A DNA stretch of 64,000 nucleotides from Saccharum officinarum (GCA_020631735.1 CM036231.1:8707831-8771830), one strand, 5' to 3'. Shown: positions 12,501-24,328, numbered from the stretch's first letter. Numbers and translations: made by a program. Notes: a model not told the origin generated them from the sequence alone.

Positions 12501-12913
12501 TATGCACCAACAATTTCACACTCGAATCAGTTTTTAGGTAGTCATAGAATGAGAAAGTGAGGGAGATGGATGATGTGGTGGAGTGGGGTAGGGGGGAGGC
12601 AGATGACGAGGGCGTAGATGCTGTACGTGAGCTCAATGCTGTTAAAGAGTGCCAGGAGGTAGAGCGGGAGATAGGAGCTCGTGCGGTGCTCGTCAGGTTG
12701 TACCACAACCTAGAAAGAGTAGGAGGAGGGAGAGATTTGCATGCAAACATGATTACTTAAGCCAACGTGATGGGACACAGTACCAAAGTGTCCTAACAAA
12801 AACATTTGGAGTTCATTTGAACATTATTAAATGTTTTAAGGGTTACAATATCATATTTTATAATTGGTGAGTTGCCCCAACAAAAACATCTGGTGTTCAT
12901 TTGAACATTATTA

Positions 12914-13147
12914 GGGCATGTTTAGTTCCATTTTTTTTTTTCCAAAAAACTACAGTAATGAATTTTTGGACATATGCATGGAGCATTAAATATAGATAAA
13001 AAATAAAATTAATTATACAGTTTAGTTGTAAATCATGAGACGAATCTTTTAAGCCTAGTTAGTTCATGATTAGACACTAATTACTAAATAACAACAAAAA
13101 TGCTACAGTAGTTTTTTGCAAAAAAATATTGGGAACTAAATAGGCCC
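12914..13147. mobile_element. Tourist-type MITE (PIF/Harbinger)
   Basis: A 234-bp element with TTA target duplications at 12911-12913 and 13148-13150. The ends are inverted repeats: GGGCATGTTTAGTTCC on the left and GGGCCTATTTAGTTCC as the reverse complement of the right. Non-coding. The paired copy is at 26094-26323. Confidence 0.85.
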
Positions 13148-13150
13148 TTA

Positions 13151-13624
13151 GATGTTTAGGTTTACAATATCGGATTTTATAGTTGATGAGTTATTTTGCT
13201 AACTCTTTATATATTATGGGGTTATATAGATCTTTTCTACTGCGTGTTAGCTGAACCTCCTTCAAAACTACCTCAAGAGGTTACTTAGATGATTTTCAGT
13301 AGGTTTTGAGTAAAATATCTGGTCCTATAGGTGAGGGTGAAATAGAACAACCACAAATTAAGTAGACTTCTCTGAAATGGAAAAGGAAATTATAGAAGGT
13401 TAGGATGAAGAAGAACCGGTTGATGGGACGGAACCAGGAACCACCACCCAACCCAATCTAACCGTAACCGGGCCGCAACCCGCGACTCCCGCACCAGAGG
13501 GGCTGGGCTCAAGCTCAACCGAATCGGCCCCGCGCCCGCCGCTTCTCGTCGACGCCGCCGACCAACAAGACGCCTCGCACGCCACGCCACCACCGAAGCG
13601 CCTCTCACCGCCGCAACTCACGCG
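13151..13624. other. Promoter and leader region of the Tic22-like gene, copy 1
   Basis: AT-rich sequence to about 13400, then GC-rich leader up to the ATG at 13625. No coding sequence is supported. The corresponding region in copy 2 is 26327-26798. Confidence 0.5.
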
Positions 13625-14652
13625 ATGGCGCCGCCCGACTCCATCTCCATGCGCTCCTCCCTCCCCCTCGCCGCTGCGCCCATGTCCGACCCGACCCCCT
13701 TCCCCTCCGCTGCGTCGCCGCCTCCAAACCCGCTCGCTGCCGCCGCGTCCTTCCTCCAACACCACCTCTCCCGCTTGGCTTCCCACCTGAACGCCCCGCG
13801 CCCCGCCCTCGCCGCCGCGGCCGCGCGCACGCCGGGCCCCCAGGGCGCCTCCCTATCTCTCGCGCTCGCGCCCGATGAGGTCGCGCGCGCTCTCACCGGC
13901 ACTCCCGTCTTCACCGTCTGCAACTCCAGCAACGAGTTCGTGCTCGTCTCCGACCCTGCCACCGGCCTCCGCTCCCTCGGCCTCCTCTGCTTCCGTTCGG
14001 AGGACGCCGACGCCCTCCTGTCGCATGTATTCCCTGCTCTCTAGCCACCTGTTTGCTTTGGGCTTTGGTTTTGGATTGTTCACTGGTTGTCCGGGGGTTT
14101 GTGTGGTTTAGGTGAGGACGCGGCAACCGGTGCTAGGGAAGGGGCAAAAGTGGTGCCTATTACACTTGATCAGGTTGGTTTCACTCTGTATGTCTTGTGG
14201 TTGATCATGTTAGACTTGATGGCCAATTTTTCATTGAATTGTGGGTTTTGTAAGGTTTTTGTGTTTTGTTTGAAGTATGAAAGCCATTCCAGTAATTGGA
14301 GGCATCTTAACTTATTAGCAAGGTGAGAGGTAAGACTTCTAACTAAATTTGACTAGTTCTATCTGGCTTATCGACGAGGAATTGTGGACGCTCTCCTGAT
14401 TTAGGTAGCCAATTCCTTATTAGCTTATCTTGTTCGTGCTTTTAAGATGCACCCAGCTTGGTTGACGCCACTGCAGCTTTGGTCATTCTAGTGCTTGCAT
14501 AGACATTGTGTTTACCTTGAACCTGACCGATACTCTATTATATGTTTCATAATGCAAATATATACCATAACTTGCAGGTCTATATGTTGAAGGCTGAAGG
14601 TATTGCATTTCGGTTCTTACCCGACCCTCTTCAAATAAAGAATGCACTGGAG
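13625..14652 (+). pseudogene. Tic22-like gene, copy 1: exons 1-3, cut by the gap and frameshifted
   Basis: Exon 1 (13625-14026), exon 2 (14112-14173) and exon 3 (14578-14652) match the first three exons of the complete gene at 26799. Exon 2 is 62 nt here and 63 nt in the other copy: near 14141 the run reads GGGGCAAAAG where copy 2 has GGGGTCAAAGG. The one-base loss shifts the frame, so as written this copy cannot encode the C-terminal two thirds. Later exons would lie in the gap. It is either a damaged allele or homeolog, or an uncorrected sequencing error near a contig end. Exon 1 otherwise encodes the same transit-peptide-like N-terminus with three residue differences that I can see. Confidence 0.75.
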
Positions 14653-14759
14653 GTCTGCTCTTTAATAGATTTTTCACTCATTGCTCTATTATCTTATATA
14701 TACCTGGACCTATTTATAATCTACTCCCTCCCCTCTCTCTACGATGTGAGTAGAATTTT

Positions 14760-14859
14760 NNNNNNNNNNNNNNNNNNNNNNNNNNNNNNNNNNNNNNNNN
14801 NNNNNNNNNNNNNNNNNNNNNNNNNNNNNNNNNNNNNNNNNNNNNNNNNNNNNNNNNNN
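14760..14859. other. Assembly gap of exactly 100 N
   Basis: One hundred consecutive N, the conventional size for a scaffold join of unknown length. Sequence on the right restarts inside a LINE already read 10 kb earlier. Confidence 0.99.
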
Positions 14860-14906
14860 CTTCATCCCTCTTCAAAGCCTCTCGATCTCTGCCTCCTGAA
14901 TTCTCC

Positions 14907-15404
14907 TCACAAAGCGTCTGTTGGTATCGTCAAATGAGTCGTCCAACTCAAGGGCAGGACCCTATTCTCCCCATTAAACAGCTTGTCGAAGTACTCTCTC
15001 CATCTGTCCTTGATCTCCTCATCCTTCACCAGAAGTCGATCTGTCCCATCCTTAATGCATTTTTTTTGGTTGATGTCCCTTGTCTTCCTCTCGCGGATTC
15101 TAGCCATCCTATAAATGTCCTTCTCCCCTTCCTTCGTGCCTAGCCGCTGATAAAGGCCATCATACGCCTGACCTTTTGCTACACTCACAGCTCGCTTTGC
15201 AACCCTCTTCGCTATTTTATAGCCCTCGATGTTGGCTACACTCTTGTCATGGTGGAGACGCTTGAAACACTCCTTCTCCCTAATAGCCCTTTGCACCTCG
15301 TCATTCCACCACCATGCGTCTTTCGCTTCCCGTTTGCCTCCCCTACTCACGCCAAACACTTCCGAAGCCACCTTCCGGACACATGTTGTCATCTTTAGCC
15401 ACAT
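14907..15404 (-). pseudogene. RTE LINE linker and start of reverse transcriptase, copy 2
   Basis: The frame covers the segment between endonuclease and reverse transcriptase, including [14 protein letters not shown], which is out of frame in copy 1. It goes out of frame near 14965, where one base is missing relative to copy 1 (CCCTATTC against CCCTCATTC), and so ends in unrelated residues. No catalytic reverse transcriptase block is present because the gap removes it. Confidence 0.75.
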
Positions 15405-15603
15405 GTCGTCGGCATCTTCTCCTTCTTCCCAAGGCCCCCTCGTCTAGCATCCTCTCCTTAAACGTACCCGAAAGCGAAAGTCCGCCACCACAAGCTTATG
15501 TTGAGGGACAACACACTCCTCAGGTAACACCTTACAATCAAAGCAAGCACGTCTATCCTCCCTCCTTGCAAGGATAAAGTCGATCTGGCTCGAGTGTTGT
15601 CCA

Positions 15604-16407
15604 CTACGAAAGGTTACTAGATGAGATTCTCTTCCTAAAGAGGGTGTTCGCTATCAACAAGTCATAGACCAGCGCGAAGTTCAAAACATCCTCCCCCTCT
15701 TGATTCCTACTACCATACCCGAACCCCCCGTGCACCCGCTCGAAACCTACATTAGTCGCACCAACATGGCCGTTGAGGTCTCCTCCTATAAAGAGTTTCT
15801 CGCTGATAGGCACGGTACTGACCATGCTATCAATATCTTCCCAAAACTGTATCTTGGTGCCCTCGCTAAGACCTACCTTAGGGGCATAGGCACTGATCAC
15901 ATTCAAAGTCGAATCTCCAACTACCAGCTTGACCAAGATAATCCGGTCGCCTTGCCTCTTAACATCAACGACTCCATCCTTAAGGCTCCTATCGATCAAG
16001 ATGCCTACACCATTCCTACCCGATGTTGTCCCCGTGTACCAAAGTTTGAAGCCAGTATCCTCCACCTCCTTCGCCTTCTGGCCCTTCCATTTAGTCTCCT
16101 GAACGCATAGAATATTTACACGCCTTCTAACTGCTGCATCGACTAGCTCTCTTAGCTTACCCGTTAGGGACCCTACGTTCCAGCTACCTAAACGAATCCT
16201 AGTTGGCTCGGCTAGCTTCCTTACCCTTCGCACCGTCGAGGGAAGTGCGAAGACCCTTTGCTCATTTTTCACTACACCCGGGCGTAGATGTAGCGCGCCA
16301 CTAAGGTTGCGACGGCCCGACCCTTGCTCATTTTTCATCGTACCCGGGTCACGATACGACGCGCCACTAAGGGGATGACGACCCGGCCCTTGCCCATTTA
16401 ACACCAC
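15604..16407 (-). pseudogene. RTE LINE endonuclease region, copy 2
   Basis: Same endonuclease motifs as at 5526-6401 ([22 protein letters not shown]) and the same terminal frame break at the left end. The first residues differ because single-base changes in C and T runs near 16235, 16258, 16410 and 16447 shift the frame. Confidence 0.8.
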
Positions 16408-16813
16408 ACCGGGTTCCGATGTAGCGCGTCGCTAAGAGGGTTACGCCCAACGAATCTCTTGTGGGTTTCAAATCCATGAGAGTGGCTGTTTTTTTACTGT
16501 TGGTTCGCCAGACCTTAACACACCCTCCTCCTTTACCCGGGCTTGGGACCGGCTATGTTGAGACGACTTAAGAAAGTCTTCCAGTCAACATAGGCGGAGT
16601 TATTTTGTGAAGTCCATCTTCATAATTATATTTGTCAGTCAGCATCTTGGTTTTATCTTGAGATAAAATATTTACTGTGTATGTTTGATTAGTTTGTTCA
16701 GCTAACATAGATCTGTTTATTATTAATATATGTGGAGATTAGCTATTTGGGCCACTGCTCTTAATTTCTTGGCTAAGATGTTGAGTTTCTTGACATAAAA
16801 TTTTCAAGTGCAG

Positions 16814-18298
16814 GACTATCGGTTAGTGAGAAACTGTATCTGCGGGCAAATTTATGACTCTAGCCCTGTAGATTTTGTCAGTGATGTGGGCACCCAGGCT
16901 TTTGGAAGTTCATCTCAGTCAACTATATTACGTTCATGGATGGCAAAGGCTCTAGCTTCTGGCATGGATACTCTCTTCCCAAGCAGGATTGAAGCTCAGC
17001 GTGCAGAGTACTGGCACACACTATACTCAGCAGCAGTAAGTTCTGTTTTATCTGTGATATTTATCATATACCGTCTTTGATACTTATGATATTTTTCATT
17101 TATTGTTCTTGCAGGGATTGGGTCCTGTTCTTATATTTTGCTCAGAAGATGATAATCTTGCTCCATGCCATATTATCTGTGGTTTTGCAAGGCGTTTGAT
17201 TGAACTAGGCACGGAGGTTAAACTTATGAAATGGAGTGACTCCCAACATGTCGGTATGGTTCTTATCTTGTCTTCACCGCTATTGATAAATAGCTCATTT
17301 GTAACTTGAATATGAATGAAACCAATGCAGCTTCTTTCCAAGACGTGGCATTAATCTCACGTATTGATTTATTGAATTCTCAGTACAATTGCACAACTAT
17401 TCGAGACAAAAAACAAGTCCAATATGTACCACATCCATGAGCAATTAACACTTGAATGTAATGATTTATTCGTACTCCAATTTTTTATAAGGCTGACTTG
17501 AACCACATGTTCCGATACCTGGATTGGGGCTGTTGCCAATTCCTCTGTTGCCAATTTCTCAGGGACACAGAATATTTGGTATGGGAGTTTACTCATAAAT
17601 GTTGAGGAAATGACAAGCGGAAGGAAATTTCCATGCCCGCCTTATAGCTTTAGGCATTAGGATGGTCACACTAGAATAGGAGACAACATTATAATACACA
17701 CGGTCTAGCTGCTGCAGATATGTGGGTCAACTTGAAACCTCAAATTTTTCTTCTCTGCTGCCAGACATTATGTCACATTTTACAGATAATCAAGTCACTT
17801 TTCTGATTACTTGCAGGCCATTACAATTCACATGAAACTGAATACAGAACAGCTGTAGATGATATGTTGAAGAAGGCTCTTGTTACCTTCTGCCACCGAA
17901 GCCAACTATATGACTCAAATATGGCTGGTGACCAGGAGTACAAGATAGCGCACTCGGTGTGCAGTTTACACAATGCTGCAGCCAATTCAAATGAGAGCTT
18001 AAGAAGGGTAGCTAACAGTCCTAGTGATCACTTCTTCCTGCCAAGTTCGAAGGATCATGATGAATCTCGGGAACCCGGTTCTCTGATTGAGGATCAGAGG
18101 CGCAACATGTCCCATCCACCCTGCATGGAGCCTAAAGGAGTCCTTGGCCAAATCCTGTTTGATGTTTGTGTTCCGAAAAATGTTGAAGGATGGGACATCA
18201 AGCCGACAGTGTCCCCGAATGGACGGCCAACATTTGCTTCTGCCCGGCAACTTGGTCCATTCAATCCCATCAGGTACTTCCGACGTTCAAGACTATAG
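16814..18298 (+). pseudogene. DUF829 gene, copy 2: last three exons only
   Basis: Exons at 16814-17035, 17115-17253 and 17817-18298 correspond base for base to exons 5-7 of the gene at 738-8222, with the same splice sites. Exons 1-4, which hold the start codon and the probable nucleophile Ser, are absent because the contig begins in intron 4. As drawn it cannot make the protein. If the duplication is an assembly artefact, this is simply the other allele's 3' end. Confidence 0.85.
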
Positions 18299-21171
18299 TT
18301 TTCTGCAGGAGTTGAGATTTTTGTATATATAATGGAGGCAAGGTATCTAATGGCAACTCTGAGCAAGATTTTACCTATGTAAGTTCCCTGTAATTGTTTC
18401 TGTTTTGCTTTTGCACCGCTTGGCGAGAGAATGTACATATGCTTTGTATCATATGAGTGTGTACTAAAAGGGATCGTGGACATAGTTTCTAGGCGGCGGT
18501 TGTAAGGTGCACGCTAACATTGAATAGCCAAGGGAATGCATTATTATGCTCCTGTAGTTACCGCTATATTTCATGTTCGTTAAATCTAATTATCAGAAAA
18601 ACTTCTCTTCCTTTTTACTGATCATAGTTACTGTTAGTATTTTTATGTTGATCTTTCTTTTTTCGCTTGGTGTCTTTTGTTTCTTTGAGTATCGTTTTGT
18701 GTTTAGTGCTGTCACTGATTGTATTTCTGTTTCGCCTCATAGTTCTAACTTACTGAAACAAATACAAAGATGTCAAAGAAGACGTCTATATATTTGCCTT
18801 CGCCTTTTTAACTGTACAAATCACGAGTGTTTGAATAGCTTGTGAAGCTCATTTGTATTATCTTTTCCAGAATTATTGGATTTGCTATGGGACTAAATGC
18901 TTACTCAATTGATATAGATGGGCCATTGATCACATTTCCTGCCTTGAATTCTGAACCCAAATTATTCTTAAGTAGATGCTAGGGTTCTTGGTTTTCTTTT
19001 CCTTCCAAAAAGAATAGCTGCAATGGAGTATTCCTTCACATTCACTCACTATTCAGATGCCATGTTCCCATGGAATGAAATTTGAGGATTGAGGGAGCAG
19101 TTTTGTTGCAATGCTATGAAATAATGATAGAGCAAAATTTTAAGAATCCAAATTAGCATATGCAAGTGTCATGTTTAGGTCTAGTGGGGGAACCACAAGA
19201 AAAGTTCTAGAAATGATTTGCAGAGTTACAGATCGCAGACACAGCAACCATAACTCTGTAGTCCACAAGACCTCGCCTTTTTCCTCCATATCTTTTTGAT
19301 AAGACTGCTCTGTGTTATTAATGTTATGAAACCATAAGATGCATGATATCGAGAATCATATCTACTATAGAAAATGAGAATTTTCCAGGAGCATTCATCT
19401 TGGACAAGCCCTGCGGGGACGGGCAAGCTGGATCACAACTTCGTGACTACGAGCTTCTTGTTGGATGTTCTTCTGTAGAAAAAACGAAAAAAAGAAAGTG
19501 ACTTCTAATTTTCCTCCATGTTCCGAGACAGATCGAATACGAACCTGTCCTGTTCTCTGTTCTGGCCAACGTTGGCAGCACATGGACATGATGCTCTTTC
19601 TGAACTCAGGCGTTTTCAGACGACGTTTCTGTACTGTAGTCACAAAGGGAACTCATGACGTGTTCATATTTCTGCGGTAACAGATGGAAACAACAACATA
19701 CTTCTGCGGTACATTTTACTGCATGTGTTTAATATTTGTGCCACTACCCAGCTAGGGAACCTGTTGTTGAGCTCTACGAGATAAACAACTGACCACTTGG
19801 GGATCAGATTGCTCTGGTCCACGAGTGCCTGTGAAAGCCTACCAAAAGAATCTGATTCTTATTAATCAACGATTTTGCCGCGTCTTTGGAACAAAGAATC
19901 TTGGAGTTTCAAGGCTTCCGTATGATCAATCACGGAACTTTTTTTAAATAACTCAGCTTTCTGCCTCCAAGCATTGTAAAATTTTGTGCTACCAGCACGT
20001 ACACCACCTGTTAATATTTTATAGAAGGTCGTAAAGGTAAACCAGACAGACATCGACCGGAGAACAAAGTCTTGACCATGATAAGCATGCTTCATTGTTA
20101 TTGCTCAGGGGAATTCTGATTGCCAAGCAGGGATTGAAGATTGCACTATTGGAAGAAGAAGAAAAAAAGATCTCAACCAACTGACCCATCCCTGAGTGAC
20201 CTACAGCTTTTAAAATATATTATATCAAAAAGGATATGTAAAATAATATCATCTTCTCATGATAAGTGTTAATAGTCATGTATAACATATTACCCCTGTT
20301 TTACTATGTATATTATCCTGTCCGAATACCTATGGGTAAGTAACTTCTGATAAAATTGGATCACATTCTTACTCTCGCTGGATATATAGGTGACGTTTGG
20401 TCGGTTTCTTAGTTCGCAGGGGCGAATCTACCCTATGTTACCGGGGTCACCCGACCCCGATGACTTTGGCAAAACTAGTGGAGAATTACAGTTCATCACA
20501 GCTTATCAATGGTGCTGACCCCACTGTATTAACATGATGACCCGATGAATTTTATGGCTGGATTCGCCACTGTTAGTTCGACACGTCCTTATTTAAATTT
20601 ACTGGGCTAAAGAGCAACCAGTTGTTTCGGTCGCTGAGAGAATTCATCTCCCAGCATAACTAAAGCCGAGCGCATCATCAGCTCATGGCTCGCTACGGGC
20701 TACCTATGATTTTGCTCAACCAGAAAACTGCGCTTGTAATTCGCCAAAAGATACCCTGCTTTGCGAAGCTGGATATGAACCAAACATCCTCAAAGCAGTG
20801 TACTTGCCACAATTTTTATCAAGTACTCAAGTGGATGTGGATTCTCGAAATTTGATCATTCGACCTCTTTGCTCCTTCTATTTCTAGTCTAGATTATTTC
20901 TATGCGCTAATGTAAGAATGCAGACTGTCTAATGCGGCTTTCAAGCTGCACCACCGAATATTCCCCTAGGAAAAGAAAAGCGCAGTGGCAACTGGCAATA
21001 AGCTAGCAGCATCTAAAAGCAATCTAGCCACTACATTATTTTCACTTCATCTAACAATCTACCCCATGCTCACCGGTCAACACGGCCAGCCAAACTCTGT
21101 GCGCGCGTGCAAAACGTGCAGTAACCGAGTCGTAAAAACCTCAGCGCCGTGTGGCCCTCCTCTTGGACCGG
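18299..21171. other. Intergenic region, copy 2
   Basis: Matches 8223-11093 with only a handful of differences, for example a G-run length change near 20418 and a C at 20076 for T. No supported gene. Confidence 0.55.
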
Positions 21172-21179
21172 TATATATA
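21172..21179 (+). promoter_or_regulatory. TATA box of the EF-hand gene, copy 2
   Basis: TATATATA in the same context and at the same distance from the start codon as at 11094-11101. Confidence 0.6.
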
Positions 21180-21344
21180 GGATGGACCTGTGTGCGTCCT
21201 ACTTGCAATTGCAACTCGATCAGCAGTAGACCCAGAGCTCACTCGCAAGCACTCACCAAGCAGAAGAGCAAGCACAGAGAGCCAAGCTAAGCAGCGGTCG
21301 CCGGCCGGCCGGCCATCGGCGTACGTACGTTGTGAGGGGATCGG

Positions 21345-21638
21345 ATGGCGTTCATGCGGTACCGCGCGCTGCCGCAGGGGGAGCTGACGGTGGAGGAGTT
21401 CCGGGCGTGGCTGGCGCAGTTCGACGCGGACCGCGACGGGCGGATCAGCAGGGAGGAGCTGCAGCACGCGCTGCGGAGCCTCAACGTGTGGTTCGCGTGG
21501 TGGAAGGCGCGGGACGGCGTGCGCGCCGCCGACGCCAACCGCGACGGCGGCGTGCAGGGGGACGACGAGGTGGCCCGCCTCTTCGCCTTCGCGCAGAAGC
21601 ACCTCCACGTCAAGATCACCCAGCTCGGCTACTACTGA
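21345..21638 (+). CDS. Small EF-hand calcium-binding protein, copy 2
   Basis: Encodes the same 97 residues as 11267-11560, with one canonical EF-hand loop and one loop ending in Asp. Promoter and leader are also the same. If the block is a real duplication these are two identical genes; if it is a scaffold artefact they are two alleles of one gene. Nothing in the coding sequence separates these options. Confidence 0.8.
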   Translation: MAFMRYRALPQGELTVEEFRAWLAQFDADRDGRISREELQHALRSLNVWFAWWKARDGVRAADANRDGGVQGDDEVARLFAFAQKHLHVKITQLGYY

Positions 21639-22318
21639 TCTGATGATGAGTGATGATCCATCGGCCAATAAGCATCGTACTATCGATCGATGTGAGTCTC
21701 TGTATTTGTCAGGATGGATTGGATATGTGTGTTATTTTTTTTTTCATCCTGATGGATGGGTGTTGTTACTTAAACGTTGTACGGGTGCTTTATTTGGCTT
21801 TTTATGAATGTCTTGTGGTACCTTTGTGGATGGTTTGAAAAGACTCTGCGTACTCGTATTTCCAGTTCAGCTCCACGTACTTAATTTGTTGAGCAATGGT
21901 TAAGAAATGCATGTGGCATGCCGCGGCCTTCGTGCAGTGTTCGTACGTTTATATTGAGAGTTCGAGCTATATATGGGGATTGATTCCCCGTTTATAAGAA
22001 GGATCAGCGTGATACATCCGATAGTAATACGTGGTAAATTAAAAGTGGTGAAAGATTAACACTAGGAGCGCGCAAGTTCAAAGAAAGATCAGATAATGCA
22101 TTTTTTTTTTTGCGACGCACGGTTTGTTGGCATAGATACAATCAGCGGCAGGGCAGCATGGAGAAAGGCACCGAGGGACCCAGATTAAGATAAACATAAC
22201 TATTCTAGTGTTTTTTAACTATATGTGACTAATTTAAGATAATAAAAAATAAGGGGCCATGGTCACCTTGGGTCTCAAAGAAGCTTCACACCTGTGTGCA
22301 GTCAATATCAGAGAGGTA
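21639..22318. other. 3' flank of EF-hand gene, copy 2
   Basis: Counterpart of 11561-12243 with roughly 1.5 percent substitutions. A short run near 22101-22111 is replaced by T residues relative to copy 1. No gene. Confidence 0.5.
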
Positions 22319-22575
22319 CGCCATCCGTCCTGTCCCAAAATGATAAGCATATTTCGTATAAGAAAATAATCAAATTTTATAAATTTTGATCAACAATAAT
22401 TCAAATTATATATAAGAATAAGACATAAAAATCACATCAACAGATTATGTGTTTAAAGTATCACTGAGTCGGTGTTGTTTCTTTAGCAAATGGTAACATG
22501 CATGTTATAGTGAAAATATATTTTGTATGACCTTTTCTTGATCAGACTATGCTTATTATTTCGTGACGAAAGGAG
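22319..22575. mobile_element. Stowaway-type MITE, copy 2
   Basis: Same insertion as 12244-12500, also 257 bp and flanked by TA. Its left end reads CATCCGTCC, closer to the usual Stowaway end than copy 1. Confidence 0.75.
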
Positions 22576-22642
22576 TATGCACCAACAATTTCACACTCAA
22601 ATCAGTTTTTAGGTAGTCATAGAATGAGAAAGTGAGGGAGAT

Positions 22643-24045
22643 CAGCGACGAAGCCAGAAAAAAATTTAGGTCGGGCTGAACAAAAGTCTACAACAATTTA
22701 TCTCTACTATGGCCCCACACAATAGAGCTATATATAATAGCTTGAATTAATATTATATTGAAATCGTCGACCAACGACGAAATTCACAAAATACAGCATG
22801 AAAAAAAGATGAAGTTCATTCATACCGAAAGGACCAATTGTGAAACTAATAAATCCCCCCATTATTCCTCCGAAGTAGCAACCTACACAAAATAGACATA
22901 ATCGATTAGTCATACATATATTGATATATAGACCTCCAAATTATAAATTTAGAAGAGAATAGAGCGTACCACTACTTTTTTAGGCAATAACATACGTCGC
23001 TTTTTCATCTCTTGAAATCGTTTTTTGATCTTTTCATTATCAATCTTTTCACTACTTTTTTAGGTAAATTCATGAGGTTGGGTTCGACCACTCAAAACAT
23101 ATGCTCTCTTTAATTGGTCTCTAATTGCTGGTTCATAACAATCAATTGGTTTGCGTTGTCCAGGGTCAGCAATTAGGTTTGAATGACTAAATTCTTCCCT
23201 CGGTTTCTTTGGTTGATTCGTGCTCTCATTAGTACGTGGAGTTGAGCTGTTGCCACTTGAACCAGCCTGACTTGAACTTGAATAATAATTTATCAAAGTT
23301 CTTTTCGACATTCTGATGACCGAAGATCTAAAAATTGAAATGTACCATAAATAAAAAACAATCACGCATCACGGACTGTTGTACTTGTACTCAAGCTGTT
23401 TTACAGTTAAAAAATCACCTTCCTGCTTCCTGTCACGGTGTCGCCTGCTGCCCTGCCCCAAGAGCTTCGCAGCGCTGCGTGCTGCGGCCGCCGGCGCCCG
23501 CTCGCCCGCCACCTCGCGTCCTCGCTTGGCCCCTGCCGGCCGCCGCCCAGGAGCCGCGCCGCTGCGGCGGCGAGCGCAGCGCCGTGGCTGACGGCGCCCG
23601 CCCGGCTGGCTGCCGTGTAGAGCCGCGGGCCACGGCCGCGCCGCCCGCGTCCAGCGACCCGCGCGAGCAGGAAGCCACCGCCGGCCACCGCCGGATGGGG
23701 AAGGCCGGGGCGAGCCGAGGGGCGAGGGCCGAGGGGCGAGGCGTCGGGGGAAGTCTGGAAGCCGGGATGCGGGATGGGGATTGGGGAGTGTCGGTCGGCG
23801 GAAGGAAGACGATGCGGCTGCTGCCTGCTTGGGTTACGGTGGATGTGTTTCCACTTAGGCTTGGGCCTGACTTGGGCTGATGTGCGTGCTGTCTAATTGG
23901 CCCAATAAGCAAAAGAGTTTTAGCCCTTCCTAATCTATGTAATTATAGATAAAAAATTAAGGGAGGGCTAAGGGGGGGCTTCACGTACCTGGAATCGGTA
24001 GCCCGGGCTGGAGCCCGGCTTGACCGGCCGGTAGCTCCGTCGCTG
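22643..24045 (-). mobile_element. hAT unit A, deletion derivative
   Basis: A 1403-bp unit with hAT ends. The transposase reading direction is minus. Only the transposase N-terminus remains. The direct repeat ACTACTTTTTTAGG at 22971-22984 and 23051-23064 borders the point where coding sequence is lost and may be a deletion or repair footprint. About 23440-23760 is very GC-rich and lies upstream of the transposase start, where a leader would be. Confidence 0.85.
23060..23311 (-). pseudogene. hAT transposase N-terminal fragment (TTF-type zinc-finger class), unit A
   Basis: An 83-codon frame from the ATG at 23311. A Ser-rich head (INYYSSSSQ) is followed by NLIADPGQRKPIDCY and RAYVLSGRTQP, which resemble the start of plant TTF-domain hAT transposases, usually several hundred residues long with DPGxRxPI and RRAYxxxGPxQP. 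The frame ends before the zinc-binding cysteines, the catalytic core and the C-terminal dimerisation region. Unit A therefore has no working transposase and would depend on one supplied elsewhere. Confidence 0.7.
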
Positions 24046-24328
24046 CTTTCCCTTCTCTGTTATGTGGTAGAATATATATTAGGGCATGTATTCTCTGTGA
24101 ATCAATTTTGACCACTTCCTACAACGAATCCGCACCCGATCTAATGAATCCATGAACTGTGAAAACCAACAGAAGGATGTGGTCATCTATTGGAAAGTAA
24201 AAGAAAACATAAAGAAAGAGAGGAAATCAAGGGGAGGGAGAGAAAAAATCCTACGAATAGTCGACTATAAGAGGTTCTTGTCATGCCGAGTAGATGAGGA
24301 TCTTTTTACACTTTTTAGTTATAGATAG
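24046..24328. other. Spacer between the two hAT units
   Basis: 283 bp of sequence absent from the corresponding place in copy 1, so it arrived with the transposons. No coding potential. It is presumably DNA from the donor site that lay between two neighbouring hAT copies. Confidence 0.75.

Larger units (their letters stand above)
4782..14759. repeat. Duplicated block, copy 1
   Basis: This segment recurs at 14860-27971 in the same orientation with an offset of about 10.08 kb. It covers the inner part of the RTE LINE, the last three DUF829 exons, the EF-hand gene, a Stowaway, a Tourist MITE and the first three exons of the Tic22-like gene. It runs straight into the 100-N gap. From 6.5 to 11.6 kb I count only about four differences from copy 2. 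From 11.6 kb onward the copies differ by about 1.5 percent plus indels. Confidence 0.95.
14860..16601 (-). mobile_element. RTE LINE, copy 2, truncated by the gap
   Basis: This is the 5' half of the same LINE insertion as at 3223-6525: the same right-hand flank, including the ATTTTGTGAAGTCCAT target repeat at 16602-16617, and the same position ahead of the DUF829 exon. The 3' half and the left target repeat are missing because the contig begins inside the element. It encodes the endonuclease region and the start of the reverse transcriptase region. Confidence 0.9.

Noticed and set aside
12586..12720. Minus-strand hydrophobic frame (YLPFYLLALF...), also at about 25760-25890, faintly like a SWEET transporter exon
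   Set aside because: The similarity is short, with no flanking exons or supporting motifs. It could equally be chance translation of a biased sequence.
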